From: UBA4582 sp013204195
Lineage (GTDB): Bacteria > Pseudomonadota > Gammaproteobacteria > Pseudomonadales > Azotimanducaceae
Assembly: GCA_963925735.1 (NCBI GenBank)
Contig: CAWUUH010000043.1
Coordinates: forward strand, 1 to 34,519
DNA length: 34,519 nucleotides
Direction: 5' to 3'
Shown: positions 23,400 to 31,507 of the stretch, piece by piece
Position numbering within the stretch: the first letter of the stretch is position 1
How the letters are laid out: every line of letters starts with the position of its first letter
The notes under the pieces: model-generated
The model's input: only the letters and a program-made list of their open reading frames with translations
Databases searched by the model: none
Told to the model about the DNA's origin: nothing
Translations under genes and position numbers: made by a program

Positions 23400-23945
23400 A
23401 TGCGAGCCTTTTGTCACAGCCTGCTGTTTCTAGGCCTCATAGGTTGCAGCGCCATTGCTGCAGAGGTACCTGTCAAACTGGATCCCACAGATTTTGAACA
23501 GGTGCTGGCCCAAAGCGGCTCAACCCTATTGGGTGGCCAACCGACACTCAAAGGCCTGCAGCGCGTCAAGCAAGCCGGCGTACGCGCCGTGATCTCGCTG
23601 CGAACAGACAAAGAGGTCGCCAAACTCGGCTTTGACGAGGCCGAGCAGGCCCGGGACGCGGGGCTCGCCTTTTACACCATCCCCTTGTCAGATGATGCGA
23701 GCTTCTCGCCGGCGGCGGTACAACAGTTTATTGATCTGTATGACCAATACGAGGGTGCGGTGTTGCTCCATTGTCGCAGTGGCCGACGGGTTAGTTACCT
23801 GTGGACCGCATTTCTGGTTAAACATCAAGGGCTGGACCTGGCCACAGCGCAGCAGCATGCCGCCGCCATTAATCTGGGTCACTCGCCTATTGAGGGTTTA
23901 CTGGGTCAGGCACTGGAACTGCAATACAGCGCTCGGCCTGAATAG
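23400..23945 (+). CDS. Exported DUF442 / DSP-like phosphatase
   Basis: 181 residues with a signal peptide ('LLFLGLIGCSAIAAEV', cleavage about residue 21). The domain begins 'LLGGQPTLKGLQRVKQAGVR' and 'AVISLRTDKEVAKLGFDEAE', typical of the beta-lactamase-hydrolase-like phosphatase family DUF442. The P-loop 'LLHCRSGRRVSYLW' puts the nucleophile at Cys125 with Arg130 at the family's usual spacing. A general-acid Asp may be Asp97 or Asp98 in 'PLSDDASFS'. A Cys within 'LIGCSA' invites a lipoprotein reading, but the cleavage after 'IAA' looks better. The protein is therefore periplasmic, with an unknown phospho-substrate. AAGGA lies 7 bases before the ATG. It is apparently monocistronic. Confidence 0.82.
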   Translation: MRAFCHSLLFLGLIGCSAIAAEVPVKLDPTDFEQVLAQSGSTLLGGQPTLKGLQRVKQAGVRAVISLRTDKEVAKLGFDEAEQARDAGLAFYTIPLSDDASFSPAAVQQFIDLYDQYEGAVLLHCRSGRRVSYLWTAFLVKHQGLDLATAQQHAAAINLGHSPIEGLLGQALELQYSARPE

Positions 23946-24006
23946 CCAGCCCCTGCTGCACCGGCAAGGACGCAATGCATTTTTTTAAAATAAGAGGAAT
24001 GACACC

Positions 24007-24783
24007 ATGACCAACTTCGCATTACCCAATTTCACCACAGACCTCACTGGCCAGGTCGCTCTGGTCACCGGCACGACCTCGGGCCTGGGCAAGCGATTTG
24101 CCCAAGTGCTGGCAGCCTGCGGTGCCAGTGTTGCCGTCACTGGTCGCCGAGAAGATCGCTTACGCGAACTTGCTGACGAGATTAACGCGCAAGGGGGCAA
24201 GGCCTTTCCTGTGCGCTTAGACATGACTGACTCGGAGAGTATTGTCGCGGCCGTATCTGCCGCCGAAGCTGCCCTTGGCACCATCACTATACTGGTGAAC
24301 AACGCCGGCATTCCCGATGCACAGCGGGCTCACAAGATGTCGAACCAATTGATCGATGATGTGTTTGATACCAACCTACGCGGCCCTTACATCATGAGCT
24401 GTGAAATCGCGAGACGCTTGATTGCCAGCGGCAAGTCAGGACGCATGGTCAACATCTCCTCAGTGGCGGCGTTTCATTACAGTGGCGGTGGCGCGGCTTT
24501 ATATTCCATCACCAAAGCCGGTATCGCTCGAATGACTGAGGCACTGGCAGTGGAATGGGCGCGATTTAATATCAACGTTAATTGCATTGCCCCGGGGGCT
24601 TTTTCATCAGAGATGCTCGATGGCATGTTGGAACGCATGGGCGATATCAGCGAGCACTTTCCGCGCAAACGTATCGGCCAGCCGGCGCAGATGGACAGCA
24701 CCTTGCTCTATTTGGTGTCGCCATCATCAGATTGTGTGACCGGCACCATCATCAAGGTTGATGACGGCCAGGGGCCACGCTAG
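24007..24783 (+). CDS. SDR family NAD(P)-dependent oxidoreductase
   Basis: 258 residues, the usual length of classical SDRs. The Rossmann motif 'VTGTTSGLGKRFA' starts near residue 19. 'LVNNAGIP' lies near 97, the catalytic Ser152 in 'NISSVAAF', and Tyr166/Lys170 in 'YSITKAG'; 'NCIAPGAFSSEM' is the substrate-loop region. It catalyses NAD(P)-linked oxidation or reduction of a hydroxyl/carbonyl group. The specificity is not readable, though the sequence class (3-oxoacyl reductase or gluconate-dehydrogenase-like) is common in fatty acid and steroid-type catabolism. It is convergent with the CoA transferase gene, 18 bases apart. Confidence 0.9.
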   Translation: MTNFALPNFTTDLTGQVALVTGTTSGLGKRFAQVLAACGASVAVTGRREDRLRELADEINAQGGKAFPVRLDMTDSESIVAAVSAAEAALGTITILVNNAGIPDAQRAHKMSNQLIDDVFDTNLRGPYIMSCEIARRLIASGKSGRMVNISSVAAFHYSGGGAALYSITKAGIARMTEALAVEWARFNINVNCIAPGAFSSEMLDGMLERMGDISEHFPRKRIGQPAQMDSTLLYLVSPSSDCVTGTIIKVDDGQGPR

Positions 24784-24801
24784 CCCATCGCGGGTGAGCG
24801 C

Positions 24802-25872
24802 CTAGGCAATCACCCCTTCTCGAGCCAGGGCCTGCATATCCTCGATAGACAGGCCAAGCTCAGACAGAATCTCCACCGTGTGCTGACCCACCTCGGGCGA
24901 GTGATGACGCAGCGCATAAGGTGTTTTACTGAACCGCGCCGGCGCTTTCGGCTGCTGCATAGCACCACCACGGGGATGCTCACTGACTTCGAGTATGCCG
25001 CTGGCCACCACCTGCGGGTCTGAACTCACCTCACTGCGTTTGTTGGCCCGGCCAACAGGGATATCATTTTGGGCCAGAATATCGATCAACTGGTCTGTGG
25101 TATAAGGCGACGTATCGGCCCCCAGATGATGACACACTACCGCGCCATCAGCGGTCTGATTGACCTCGTAGTTATCCGCTAAGTCGCCTGCGTATTCTGT
25201 GCCTTCACCCAAAAAGCTGTGATTCCACATCAGGTCTGGCCAGTTAAAATACAGGCCTGTATCAAGCATGGAGAGTCTGATATGTTGGCCGCCAGCACCC
25301 CGTTCCCGCGCTAACAGCGCCGCAGTAATGCTTTGCGCCGCCGTCAAGGCTGTGACCTTATCGTAAATAATACTGCGCACCATGGTCGGCGCAGCACCTT
25401 GCTCGGCCTGAGCATCGGTGGCGCCCGTCATGGCCTGAATCACATAGTCATAGACCTTCTGGTCCGCATAGGGCCCTACTTCGCCCATACCGTTAATGGA
25501 ACAATAGATCAGTTCTGGATTGAGCGTCTTTAGATCGTCATACCCCAGCCCGAGTTTTTCAATCTTTCCTGGCCGATAGTTTTGCAACACAACGTCGGCG
25601 GTCTGCGCCAGTATTCGAATCAGCGCCGCACCTTCCGGATGTTTTAGGTTGACCGCTAGTGAACGTTTATTACGATTAATCATGGCAAACATGGCGCTCA
25701 GACCGTTGCGATTCGCCCCCAGATAGCGAATACCATCGCCCCAGCCCGGGGCTTCAACCTTGATGACATCAGCACCCTGATCCGCAAGCACCACTGCCGC
25801 CATGGGACCTGATACCACCCGCGACAAATCGAGTACTCGAAACCCATGTAATGGACCGTTACTCTGCGTCAC
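24802..25872 (-). CDS. CaiB/BaiF (family III) CoA transferase
   Basis: 356 residues from a GTG start. Family signatures: 'LHGFRVLDLSRVVSGPMAAV', 'LADQGADVIKVEAPGWGDGI', 'NRNKRSLAVNLKHPEGAAL', 'DVVLQNYRPGKIEKLGLGYD', 'LIYCSINGMG'. The catalytic Asp lies in 'SMLDTGLYFNWPD'. These enzymes move CoA between carboxylic acids, activating a substrate for beta-oxidation-like breakdown. It is slightly shorter than the common 390-410 residues, with a compact C-terminal part. It may serve the same pathway as the nearby SDR and the TAXI-TRAP importer, but that is inference from position. Confidence 0.9.
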   Translation of the reverse strand: MTQSNGPLHGFRVLDLSRVVSGPMAAVVLADQGADVIKVEAPGWGDGIRYLGANRNGLSAMFAMINRNKRSLAVNLKHPEGAALIRILAQTADVVLQNYRPGKIEKLGLGYDDLKTLNPELIYCSINGMGEVGPYADQKVYDYVIQAMTGATDAQAEQGAAPTMVRSIIYDKVTALTAAQSITAALLARERGAGGQHIRLSMLDTGLYFNWPDLMWNHSFLGEGTEYAGDLADNYEVNQTADGAVVCHHLGADTSPYTTDQLIDILAQNDIPVGRANKRSEVSSDPQVVASGILEVSEHPRGGAMQQPKAPARFSKTPYALRHHSPEVGQHTVEILSELGLSIEDMQALAREGVIA

Positions 25873-26003
25873 GCTGGTCGTCGCCTCACATTACTCATTC
25901 GTTAACCACTGGTTTGTTATACAGATATCGGTTTGCTTCGACGCGCACTCAATGCACAGGCCATACTTTGCTCACCTAGCAACGAGTGCTTGGCGATGGG
26001 TGC

Positions 26004-26330
26004 TTAACCAAACAAGATGCCACTGAACGACAGCGCCCACATCAGCACTAATAGTGCACCGACACCAAGATGGGTGCGGGTGATCAGTCCTTCGATCTCG
26101 AGCCGGGTCTCATCGGCACCGGAACGCATGACCTTGAGCATCAACAGGTCAAACATCATCACAATAAAGATAATCGGTGCCGTGGCAGGAATCATCGCAC
26201 CCATCAACAACTCCCAACCACCCTCAGGGTGCCACTGGGGTTCTGCAAAGGGCAATATCAAAATAAAAATGATGGCCAGCAAGTGCATTAAATTACGTAA
26301 CACACCCATAGCCTTGAATCGTTCAAGCAT
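26004..26330 (-). CDS. Hypothetical three-span membrane protein
   Basis: 108 residues from the ATG at 26330. The start was chosen because GAAGAGAAG lies just upstream, while the longer frame to 26384 adds a polar leader without a ribosome site. Spans: about 12-28 ('LMHLLAIIFILILPFA'), 38-62 ('LLMGAMIPATAPIIFIVMMF') and 88-107 ('LGVGALLVLMWALSFSGILF'). A charged segment between spans 2 and 3 ('RSGADETRLEIEGLITRT') should be cytoplasmic. The layout resembles small uncharacterised membrane proteins of marine Gammaproteobacteria that accompany transporters. No family could be named. Confidence 0.6.
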   Translation of the reverse strand: MLERFKAMGVLRNLMHLLAIIFILILPFAEPQWHPEGGWELLMGAMIPATAPIIFIVMMFDLLMLKVMRSGADETRLEIEGLITRTHLGVGALLVLMWALSFSGILFG

Positions 26331-26447
26331 AACTTCTCTTCGCTGGATTAGATCGAGGCGCTGATTACAACACGATTCAGTCACAGGTAAAACACATCAC
26401 CACCGATACCCGCCACTTTCCTCACATTGCTGACAATTAGCCCTATC

Positions 26448-26656
26448 AACAGCCCTGAGCTGCTCTAAAATTAACAGCCCTGAGCCGCTTTTATAAACAG
26501 CCCTGAGCCGCTTTTATCAACAGCCCTGAGCCGCCTTTATCAACAGCCCTGAGCCGCCTTTATAAACAGCCCTGAGCTGCTTTTATCAACAGCCCTGAGC
26601 TGCCTTTATGAACAGCCCTGAGCTGCTTTTATCAACAGCCCTGAGCCGCTTTTTTG
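26448..26656. repeat. Nine-copy 23-bp tandem repeat array
   Basis: Nine copies of a unit like AACAGCCCTGAGCCGCTTTT + ATC. The CAG of each copy starts at 26450, 26475, 26498, 26521, 26544, 26567, 26590, 26613 and 26636, so the period is exactly 23 bases after a 25-base first step. AACAGCCCTGAGC is invariant in all nine. Variation is confined to one C/T after it (GCCGC or GCTGC), the next C/T, and the spacer bases TATC/TATA/TATG. The array fills the gap between the small membrane gene and the end of the TRAP permease gene, ending 20 bases from its stop. There are no unique spacers. Confidence 0.95.
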
Positions 26657-26664
26657 TCGACAAA
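26653..26664. repeat. 12-bp perfect palindrome between repeat array and TRAP gene
   Basis: TTTGTCGACAAA at 26653-26664, directly after the last 23-bp repeat and 12 bases before the TRAP permease stop. It is possibly a protein-binding site or a recombination scar; too short to function as a terminator. Confidence 0.5.
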
Positions 26665-26675
26665 CACCATCCACG

Positions 26676-28613
26676 CTAGCCAACGGTTAGTCCGCGGCGA
26701 CGAGCCAGCATTTCGCTGGCAACGACACTCACGACGACCAGCAACAAGCCTATGAGCCCCAGTGTTGAATCATCGATGTCGATTTTTACTGCGCCGAGTC
26801 CCGGCAATGCAATCAACAAGCCACCCACACCCAACACCAACCGTACCAGCCAATTTGATGTCAAAGGGCCAAGGCCGAGCAAATAGCCCTGCATGGCACC
26901 GGCGATCACGGTGATGCCGATCAACACTTCGATCACCTGAATCAGCGTGATCTGCCAGCTGCCTTGAAGAATCAAGGCGGGCTCAAGCACAAAGAAAAAT
27001 GGGATGAAGTAGGTGCTGGCACCGAGCCCCATAGCACGCAGACCGGTCAACATAGGTCGGGCGCCGGCGATTGAGGCCGCAGCAAAAGCTCCTAAGGCCA
27101 CCGGCGGCGTGATAAATGACAACATGCCCCAGTAAAGAATAAATAAGTGGACCGCCAACGGCTCCAAGCCGCCCTTGATCAATGCCGGGGCAAGAATGAT
27201 GGCGAGGAAAATGTACGCCGCCGTCACTGTCATGCCGATACCTAAAACGAAACTCGTGGCCGCACCCATTAACAACAACACCGCCAGTGAGCCACCGGCG
27301 AGAAACAACAGTTCATTCACTAGGGTGCCCGACAAGCCGGTCATAGACAAGGCGCCGACGATCAAGCCGACACCACTGAGAATCACCAGCAACTCAATGA
27401 GCAAGACGCCACTGGCACGCAAAAATGCTAAGCCATCCGCAAGTTGCCAGCGATGCTGCTTCGAAAATTGGTTCAAGACGATCAAGCAACCCGTCGCTAA
27501 CCAGGGTGCTAGCGCCTCACGCTGCATCACCAGCAACAGAAAAATCAGCACAATAAAAGCCCCGAGATAGTACCAACCGGCCTTCAGGGTCTCCGCGACC
27601 CGCGGTATATCAAGATCCACCACACCCTCAAGCTTGTGTTTCGCGGCATAGGCATCGATCTGCAGAAATAACGCAGTAAAATACAGCAGCGCCGGAATCG
27701 CCGCCGCCAGCGCGACTTGGTAGTAGGGCATCTCCAAAAACGTCGCCATGACAAAGGCTGTAGAGCCCATAATCGGTGGCAACAGCACCCCCCCGGTGGA
27801 CGCGCACGCCTCAATGGCGGCGGCTGTTTCCTTATCGATACCGCTTTTCTTCATGGCGGGGATGGTCAACTGACCAGTGGTGAGCACGTTCGTAATGACG
27901 CTGCCACTTAAGGAACCCATCAATCCGCTGGCAACAATCGCGACTTTAGCAGGCCCGCCTCGCACTCGACCCAGCATGGCGAATGCCAGCTTAATAAAAA
28001 AGTCACCACCGCCGGTGTGTTGCAACGCCACGCCAAAAACCAGAAAACCGATCACCAAACTGGCGAAGGCACGAAACGGCAAGCCCACCAGGCTCTCACT
28101 ACTCATCACATGATAGGCTGCAGTGTCGGTCAGAGACGTCGCCATACCCTGCAATGCCTCGGGCATCAGGTCTGCGACCAGGGGATACAAGGAAAACAGT
28201 AACACCAAAATAAACAACGACGCACCGGCGATACGCCGAACAGCTTCGAGGACCAAGACCCACAGAACGATACTTAGACTATTGCCCATATCAGGCGCGC
28301 CAAACTCCCAGCCTTCGTCAAGCATGGTCTCGGCATTCAGGTACAACCAGGTGCAAATGCCAAAGGCCAACAGTCCCAACAGCAGATCAAGGGCAATCAG
28401 GTCAAACCGAGTGTTGGAGCGGTAGAGCAAAAATGCCGGCGGCAGCAGCAAGGCCATCAGGGCGTAGTAATAGTGGGTTTCCACCGTGATCAGTCCACTA
28501 AACAGCGGCGCGCCAAAGGCCCGCACATTGTCCAGGGCCAGCGCCGCTGCCAGAACACAGACCACAGCAACGAGGGTTCCCAGATAGCCCGTCAGTGGGC
28601 GGATCTGACTCAC
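26676..28613 (-). CDS. TRAP transporter fused permease (TAXI type)
   Basis: 645 residues, the usual size of fused DctQ-DctM permeases. About residues 1-160 form the small DctQ-like four-span part. The large DctM-like part carries the family motifs 'FASLVIGFLVFGVALQHTGG', 'GSVITNVLTTGQLTIPAMKK', 'EACASTGGVLLPPIMGSTAF', 'GIGMTVTAAYIFLA' and 'YWGMLSFITPPVALGAFAAA'. It forms the inner-membrane Na+-coupled channel that takes substrate from a periplasmic TAXI binding protein. The ATG overlaps the stop of the binding-protein gene by 4 bases. The C-terminal about 100 residues form two extra spans. Substrate unknown; TAXI systems often carry carboxylates or amino acids. Confidence 0.92.
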   Translation of the reverse strand: MSQIRPLTGYLGTLVAVVCVLAAALALDNVRAFGAPLFSGLITVETHYYYALMALLLPPAFLLYRSNTRFDLIALDLLLGLLAFGICTWLYLNAETMLDEGWEFGAPDMGNSLSIVLWVLVLEAVRRIAGASLFILVLLFSLYPLVADLMPEALQGMATSLTDTAAYHVMSSESLVGLPFRAFASLVIGFLVFGVALQHTGGGDFFIKLAFAMLGRVRGGPAKVAIVASGLMGSLSGSVITNVLTTGQLTIPAMKKSGIDKETAAAIEACASTGGVLLPPIMGSTAFVMATFLEMPYYQVALAAAIPALLYFTALFLQIDAYAAKHKLEGVVDLDIPRVAETLKAGWYYLGAFIVLIFLLLVMQREALAPWLATGCLIVLNQFSKQHRWQLADGLAFLRASGVLLIELLVILSGVGLIVGALSMTGLSGTLVNELLFLAGGSLAVLLLMGAATSFVLGIGMTVTAAYIFLAIILAPALIKGGLEPLAVHLFILYWGMLSFITPPVALGAFAAASIAGARPMLTGLRAMGLGASTYFIPFFFVLEPALILQGSWQITLIQVIEVLIGITVIAGAMQGYLLGLGPLTSNWLVRLVLGVGGLLIALPGLGAVKIDIDDSTLGLIGLLLVVVSVVASEMLARRRGLTVG

Positions 28614-29791
28614 TCTCGACCCGCCTGGTCAAGCCACACAGGATCAAAACCAGCGGCCTGTAATCGCTGAGTACGCAGCATCAACCAGGCCTGCTCAAAC
28701 TTCTCTTCGTCTTCAGTGCCCAGACTCACGGCCTCTTGCCAAGCTTGTTGCAAGACTTCCTGGCGCTGAATCAGGCGTTCATTGTGATCATTCATCGCTT
28801 GAGTCCAGACGCCCACAGATTGGTAATACCGCACTGCCCCTGCATGCCAGGGAACCACCCAGTCAAACCGTTGCGAGGCGAGCGCCCAACCAATGGCGCC
28901 AGGATCCGCATCCTTGAACTCGGGGTATCCCTGATCAATGGCCTTAACAAGATTAAAGGCAAGCGCTTCGTCCTGATCGGCCATGGAGATCAAGATTGGG
29001 TAAGGATACGTCGCGCCTTCATGCGGACTAGCGACGGTAATACCTGTTCCACGGGTAGCAACATGCTTGGAAAAATACGGTGCTTTAGCCAACAAGCGCT
29101 GCCAACAGGCCTCATCATCATGAGGCACCTTGGGCCAGAATATTCCCTGAGGGGATGCTTCGAGCTTACGCGTTGGGCCTGAAACGGTAGTGGCATAGGC
29201 TGCATCGATTTGGCCATCAACGATCCCATTCCACATGGCACTATACCCGGGGTAGTCCACCCGGATCACATCATCCCAGCCGACACCGCCGCAGGCCATG
29301 AGAGCCTCCATGGAAAGGTTCAGTGCTGGGGCGCCGCGTACCCAGGGAATACGTTTGCCCTTGAGCTGAGACCACTGAGTAATACCGGAATCTGCCGATA
29401 CCGCCACAGATTGGTTACTCAGGCCATTAGACATCATCAACACGCGCACTGGCTGCGGTCCCCAGTCCGCATCCGCAAATTGAAATACACCTTCCTGCGC
29501 CAAGTATGTGGCAACGCCATTGGCAGAAAACTGCACTCGACCAGACTTCAGGGGCAGCAACCGGGAAATGTCATTTTTACCGGGAATCACCCGCAACGTT
29601 ACACCATGCTGGTCTTTCAAGACTTTGCCAATGGCCACCGCCTGGTTATAACCCGTTGTGCCTAAATTGTACGCGGTCCAAGCCATCACTCGAGGCAATT
29701 CCACTTCCTCTGCCTGAACAGCTGCTGTCAACCCCAGCATCAGCATTGATAAACGCAAACTACTTAGCAGGGCTTGCGGCAGAAACATCAT
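28610..29791 (-). CDS. TAXI family TRAP transporter substrate-binding protein
   Basis: About 393 residues from the ATG at 29791, giving a normal signal peptide ('MMFLPQALLSSLRLSMLMLG' then 'LTAAVQA', cleavage before 'EEVELP'). The frame extends upstream to 29926, and an ATG at 29824 is an alternative, but none has a clear ribosome site. The mature part has the TAXI opening 'AYNLGTTGYNQAVAIGKVLK', then 'LLPLKSGRVQFSANGVAT', 'SGITQWSQLKGKRIPWVRGA' and 'VDYPGYSAMWNGIVDGQIDA', the two-lobe binding protein pattern. It is slightly longer than most TAXI proteins (about 320-340) because of an extended C-terminal helix-rich tail. It lies upstream of and overlaps its permease gene. Confidence 0.88.
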   Translation of the reverse strand: MMFLPQALLSSLRLSMLMLGLTAAVQAEEVELPRVMAWTAYNLGTTGYNQAVAIGKVLKDQHGVTLRVIPGKNDISRLLPLKSGRVQFSANGVATYLAQEGVFQFADADWGPQPVRVLMMSNGLSNQSVAVSADSGITQWSQLKGKRIPWVRGAPALNLSMEALMACGGVGWDDVIRVDYPGYSAMWNGIVDGQIDAAYATTVSGPTRKLEASPQGIFWPKVPHDDEACWQRLLAKAPYFSKHVATRGTGITVASPHEGATYPYPILISMADQDEALAFNLVKAIDQGYPEFKDADPGAIGWALASQRFDWVVPWHAGAVRYYQSVGVWTQAMNDHNERLIQRQEVLQQAWQEAVSLGTEDEEKFEQAWLMLRTQRLQAAGFDPVWLDQAGRE

Positions 29792-30014
29792 TAGGCGGAA
29801 CAATAACGCAGAAGAAAAAAACATAAAGGCGGGATCACTTGGAGTGTGTTGGAAGGTTACCCTAGCGGCTGACTTGAAGCCATGGTCGTCAGTCGCAACG
29901 TCGGGACCTCGGCAGCAGCAAGCCAATAGGAACTGGCGAAAGACTGGCGAAATTGACTAGTTTTAGGTGACCAGGACTTAAAGAAGATTGCTACCTCCTT
30001 GTTTTATATCGCTA

Positions 30015-30042
30015 TTGTTTTACGGCATGATTTTTGTATAGT
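30015..30042 (+). promoter_or_regulatory. Possible promoter of the DUF3192 lipoprotein gene
   Basis: TATAGT (30037-30042, 5 of 6 to the -10 consensus) sits 16 bases after TTGTTT (30015-30020, a weak -35) in an AT-rich stretch about 60 bases before the ATG at 30103. It is the only reasonable sigma-70 match seen in this divergent gap. Confidence 0.4.
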
Positions 30043-30102
30043 CTTTAGGCATAACTAGTCGCCCCACTCACTCAGCCAACACCCACTCACGGAAACGCGC
30101 AA

Positions 30103-30474
30103 ATGAAATCAGCCCACATCCTGCTTCTCACTGCCACTATGATGCTGCCCCTTGGCGGTTGTGTTATCAAAATCAATGGTGATGACAGGGAATCTGATCA
30201 TGGCAATTGGAGATCCATACAACAGAGCAATGTACAGCGTATCAAGCTGCTTGAACTGGGCCGATCTCTCAGCAGCATTGAGTCTGAGTTTGGCACTCCG
30301 GACATTGTTGAATCCTTCCAGCGGGATGGCAACGCCTATAAGGTGTGGTTCTACCGAACCCAACACGTCAACAGCGACGGTGTGACCCGCCGGGATGAGA
30401 CCACACCTCTGGTATTTATTGACGACGAACTCGTGGGTTGGGGCGAAACCGCTATCGACAAAGCCACGCGCTAG
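30103..30474 (+). CDS. DUF3192 family lipoprotein
   Basis: 123 residues with a lipoprotein signal: hydrophobic 'HILLLTATMMLPLGGC' and a lipobox LGGC with Cys20. The residues after it ('VIKING') contain no Asp at +2, so sorting to the outer membrane is likely. The mature domain has the DUF3192 pattern: 'LLELGRSLSSIESEFGTPD', 'YKVWFYRTQHVNSDGVTRRD' and the closing 'ETTPLVFIDDELVGWGETAI'. This pattern resembles a small SmpA/BamE-like fold in which 'lG.s...v...lGtPd' starts the domain; that comparison is inference. It is monocistronic and convergent with gpsA, 11 bases apart. Confidence 0.87.
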   Translation: MKSAHILLLTATMMLPLGGCVIKINGDDRESDHGNWRSIQQSNVQRIKLLELGRSLSSIESEFGTPDIVESFQRDGNAYKVWFYRTQHVNSDGVTRRDETTPLVFIDDELVGWGETAIDKATR

Positions 30475-30485
30475 CGTGCAGACAC

Positions 30486-31493
30486 CTAACCCGGTTCTGA
30501 TTCTGCGCCGATATCAGCCCTTAATAGACCACGAAAGGCGGTATTGGCATTGCTCTCGCCGCGCAGCACTTCATAGACCTCACGAGCGATAGGCATCTCA
30601 ACCCCATATCGATCGGCTAGCTCAATCACTGCCGGGGCGCTCTTGACGCCCTCGGCAACCATAAACATCTTGTTGGTGATCTCCTCGATACTTCTGCCCT
30701 GACCCAACTCAAAGCCCACGGAGCGATTCCGACTTTGCGGACTGGTGCAGGTCGCGACCAGGTCACCCATACCCGTCAGGCCCGCGAAGGTTTGGATTTC
30801 GCCCCCCATGGCGACTCCCAGGCGAGTGATTTCAGCCAGACCACGGGTAATGACCGCGGACCGTGTATTTTCCCCCGCTCCCTGACCGTCACCCATACCG
30901 GCGGCAATGGCGATGATATTCTTCAAAACCCCACCCACCTCACAACCGATCACATCGTGGTTGGTATAGACTCGAAACAGACCACAATGAAAAACCTTCT
31001 GCACTTCTTTCATGATGACCTGGTCGGTCATGGCAATAACACTAGCGGCAGCATAGCCAGACATAATCTCACGCGCCAGGTTCGGGCCTGTGAGAACGCC
31101 GGCCGGATGACCTGGCAACACTTCATTGATAATCTCGGTCATGCGCATGCCCGTACTGAGCTCAAGCCCCTTGGTCAAGCTGATCACTGGCACCCACGGA
31201 CGAATATACCGCTTAACCTCTTCCAGCACAGCGCGAAAATTCTGTGACGGCACGCCCATCACGATCACATCCATGGGTGCGACCGCCGCTTCAATATCGT
31301 TAGTCGCGATCACTTTGGCGGGGATTTTAGCGCCGGGCAGATAACGCTCGTTAGTATGCTGCGCATTAATTTCGAGCACTGTTTCAGGATCCCGCGCCCA
31401 TAGATGAGTCGACGCATTGCGGGCAACTAGCGCTGCTACCGTGGTTCCCCAACTGCCGCCACCCAACACACCAACCTTTAGCGCTTTGTTCAT
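30486..31493 (-). CDS. gpsA: Glycerol-3-phosphate dehydrogenase [NAD(P)+]
   Basis: 335 residues, the standard GpsA length. The Rossmann motif 'VGVLGGGSWGTTVAAL' lies at the N-terminus. Further signatures: 'LWARDPETV', 'NERYLPGAKIP', 'GVPSQNFRAVL', 'VISLTKGLE', 'VLTGPNLAREI', the catalytic Lys in 'GGVLKNIIAIAAGMGDG', and 'GLTGMGDLVATCTSPQSRNR'. The enzyme reduces dihydroxyacetone phosphate to sn-glycerol 3-phosphate for phospholipid synthesis, in the cytoplasm. GGAG lies 9 bases before the ATG. It is the last gene of a minus-strand run, 14 bases after the MaoC-like gene, an unusual partner for a housekeeping lipid gene. Confidence 0.95.
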   Translation of the reverse strand: MNKALKVGVLGGGSWGTTVAALVARNASTHLWARDPETVLEINAQHTNERYLPGAKIPAKVIATNDIEAAVAPMDVIVMGVPSQNFRAVLEEVKRYIRPWVPVISLTKGLELSTGMRMTEIINEVLPGHPAGVLTGPNLAREIMSGYAAASVIAMTDQVIMKEVQKVFHCGLFRVYTNHDVIGCEVGGVLKNIIAIAAGMGDGQGAGENTRSAVITRGLAEITRLGVAMGGEIQTFAGLTGMGDLVATCTSPQSRNRSVGFELGQGRSIEEITNKMFMVAEGVKSAPAVIELADRYGVEMPIAREVYEVLRGESNANTAFRGLLRADIGAESEPG

Positions 31494-31507
31494 TCCGCCG
31501 TCTCCAA

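Noticed and set aside
24782..24806. Bidirectional terminator between the SDR and CoA transferase genes
   Set aside because: CGCT..CCC / GGG..AGCG can pair only imperfectly and no T-run follows on either strand.
26448..26656. CRISPR array
   Set aside because: The 23-bp units follow each other directly with no unique spacers, and no cas genes are present. This is a tandem repeat.
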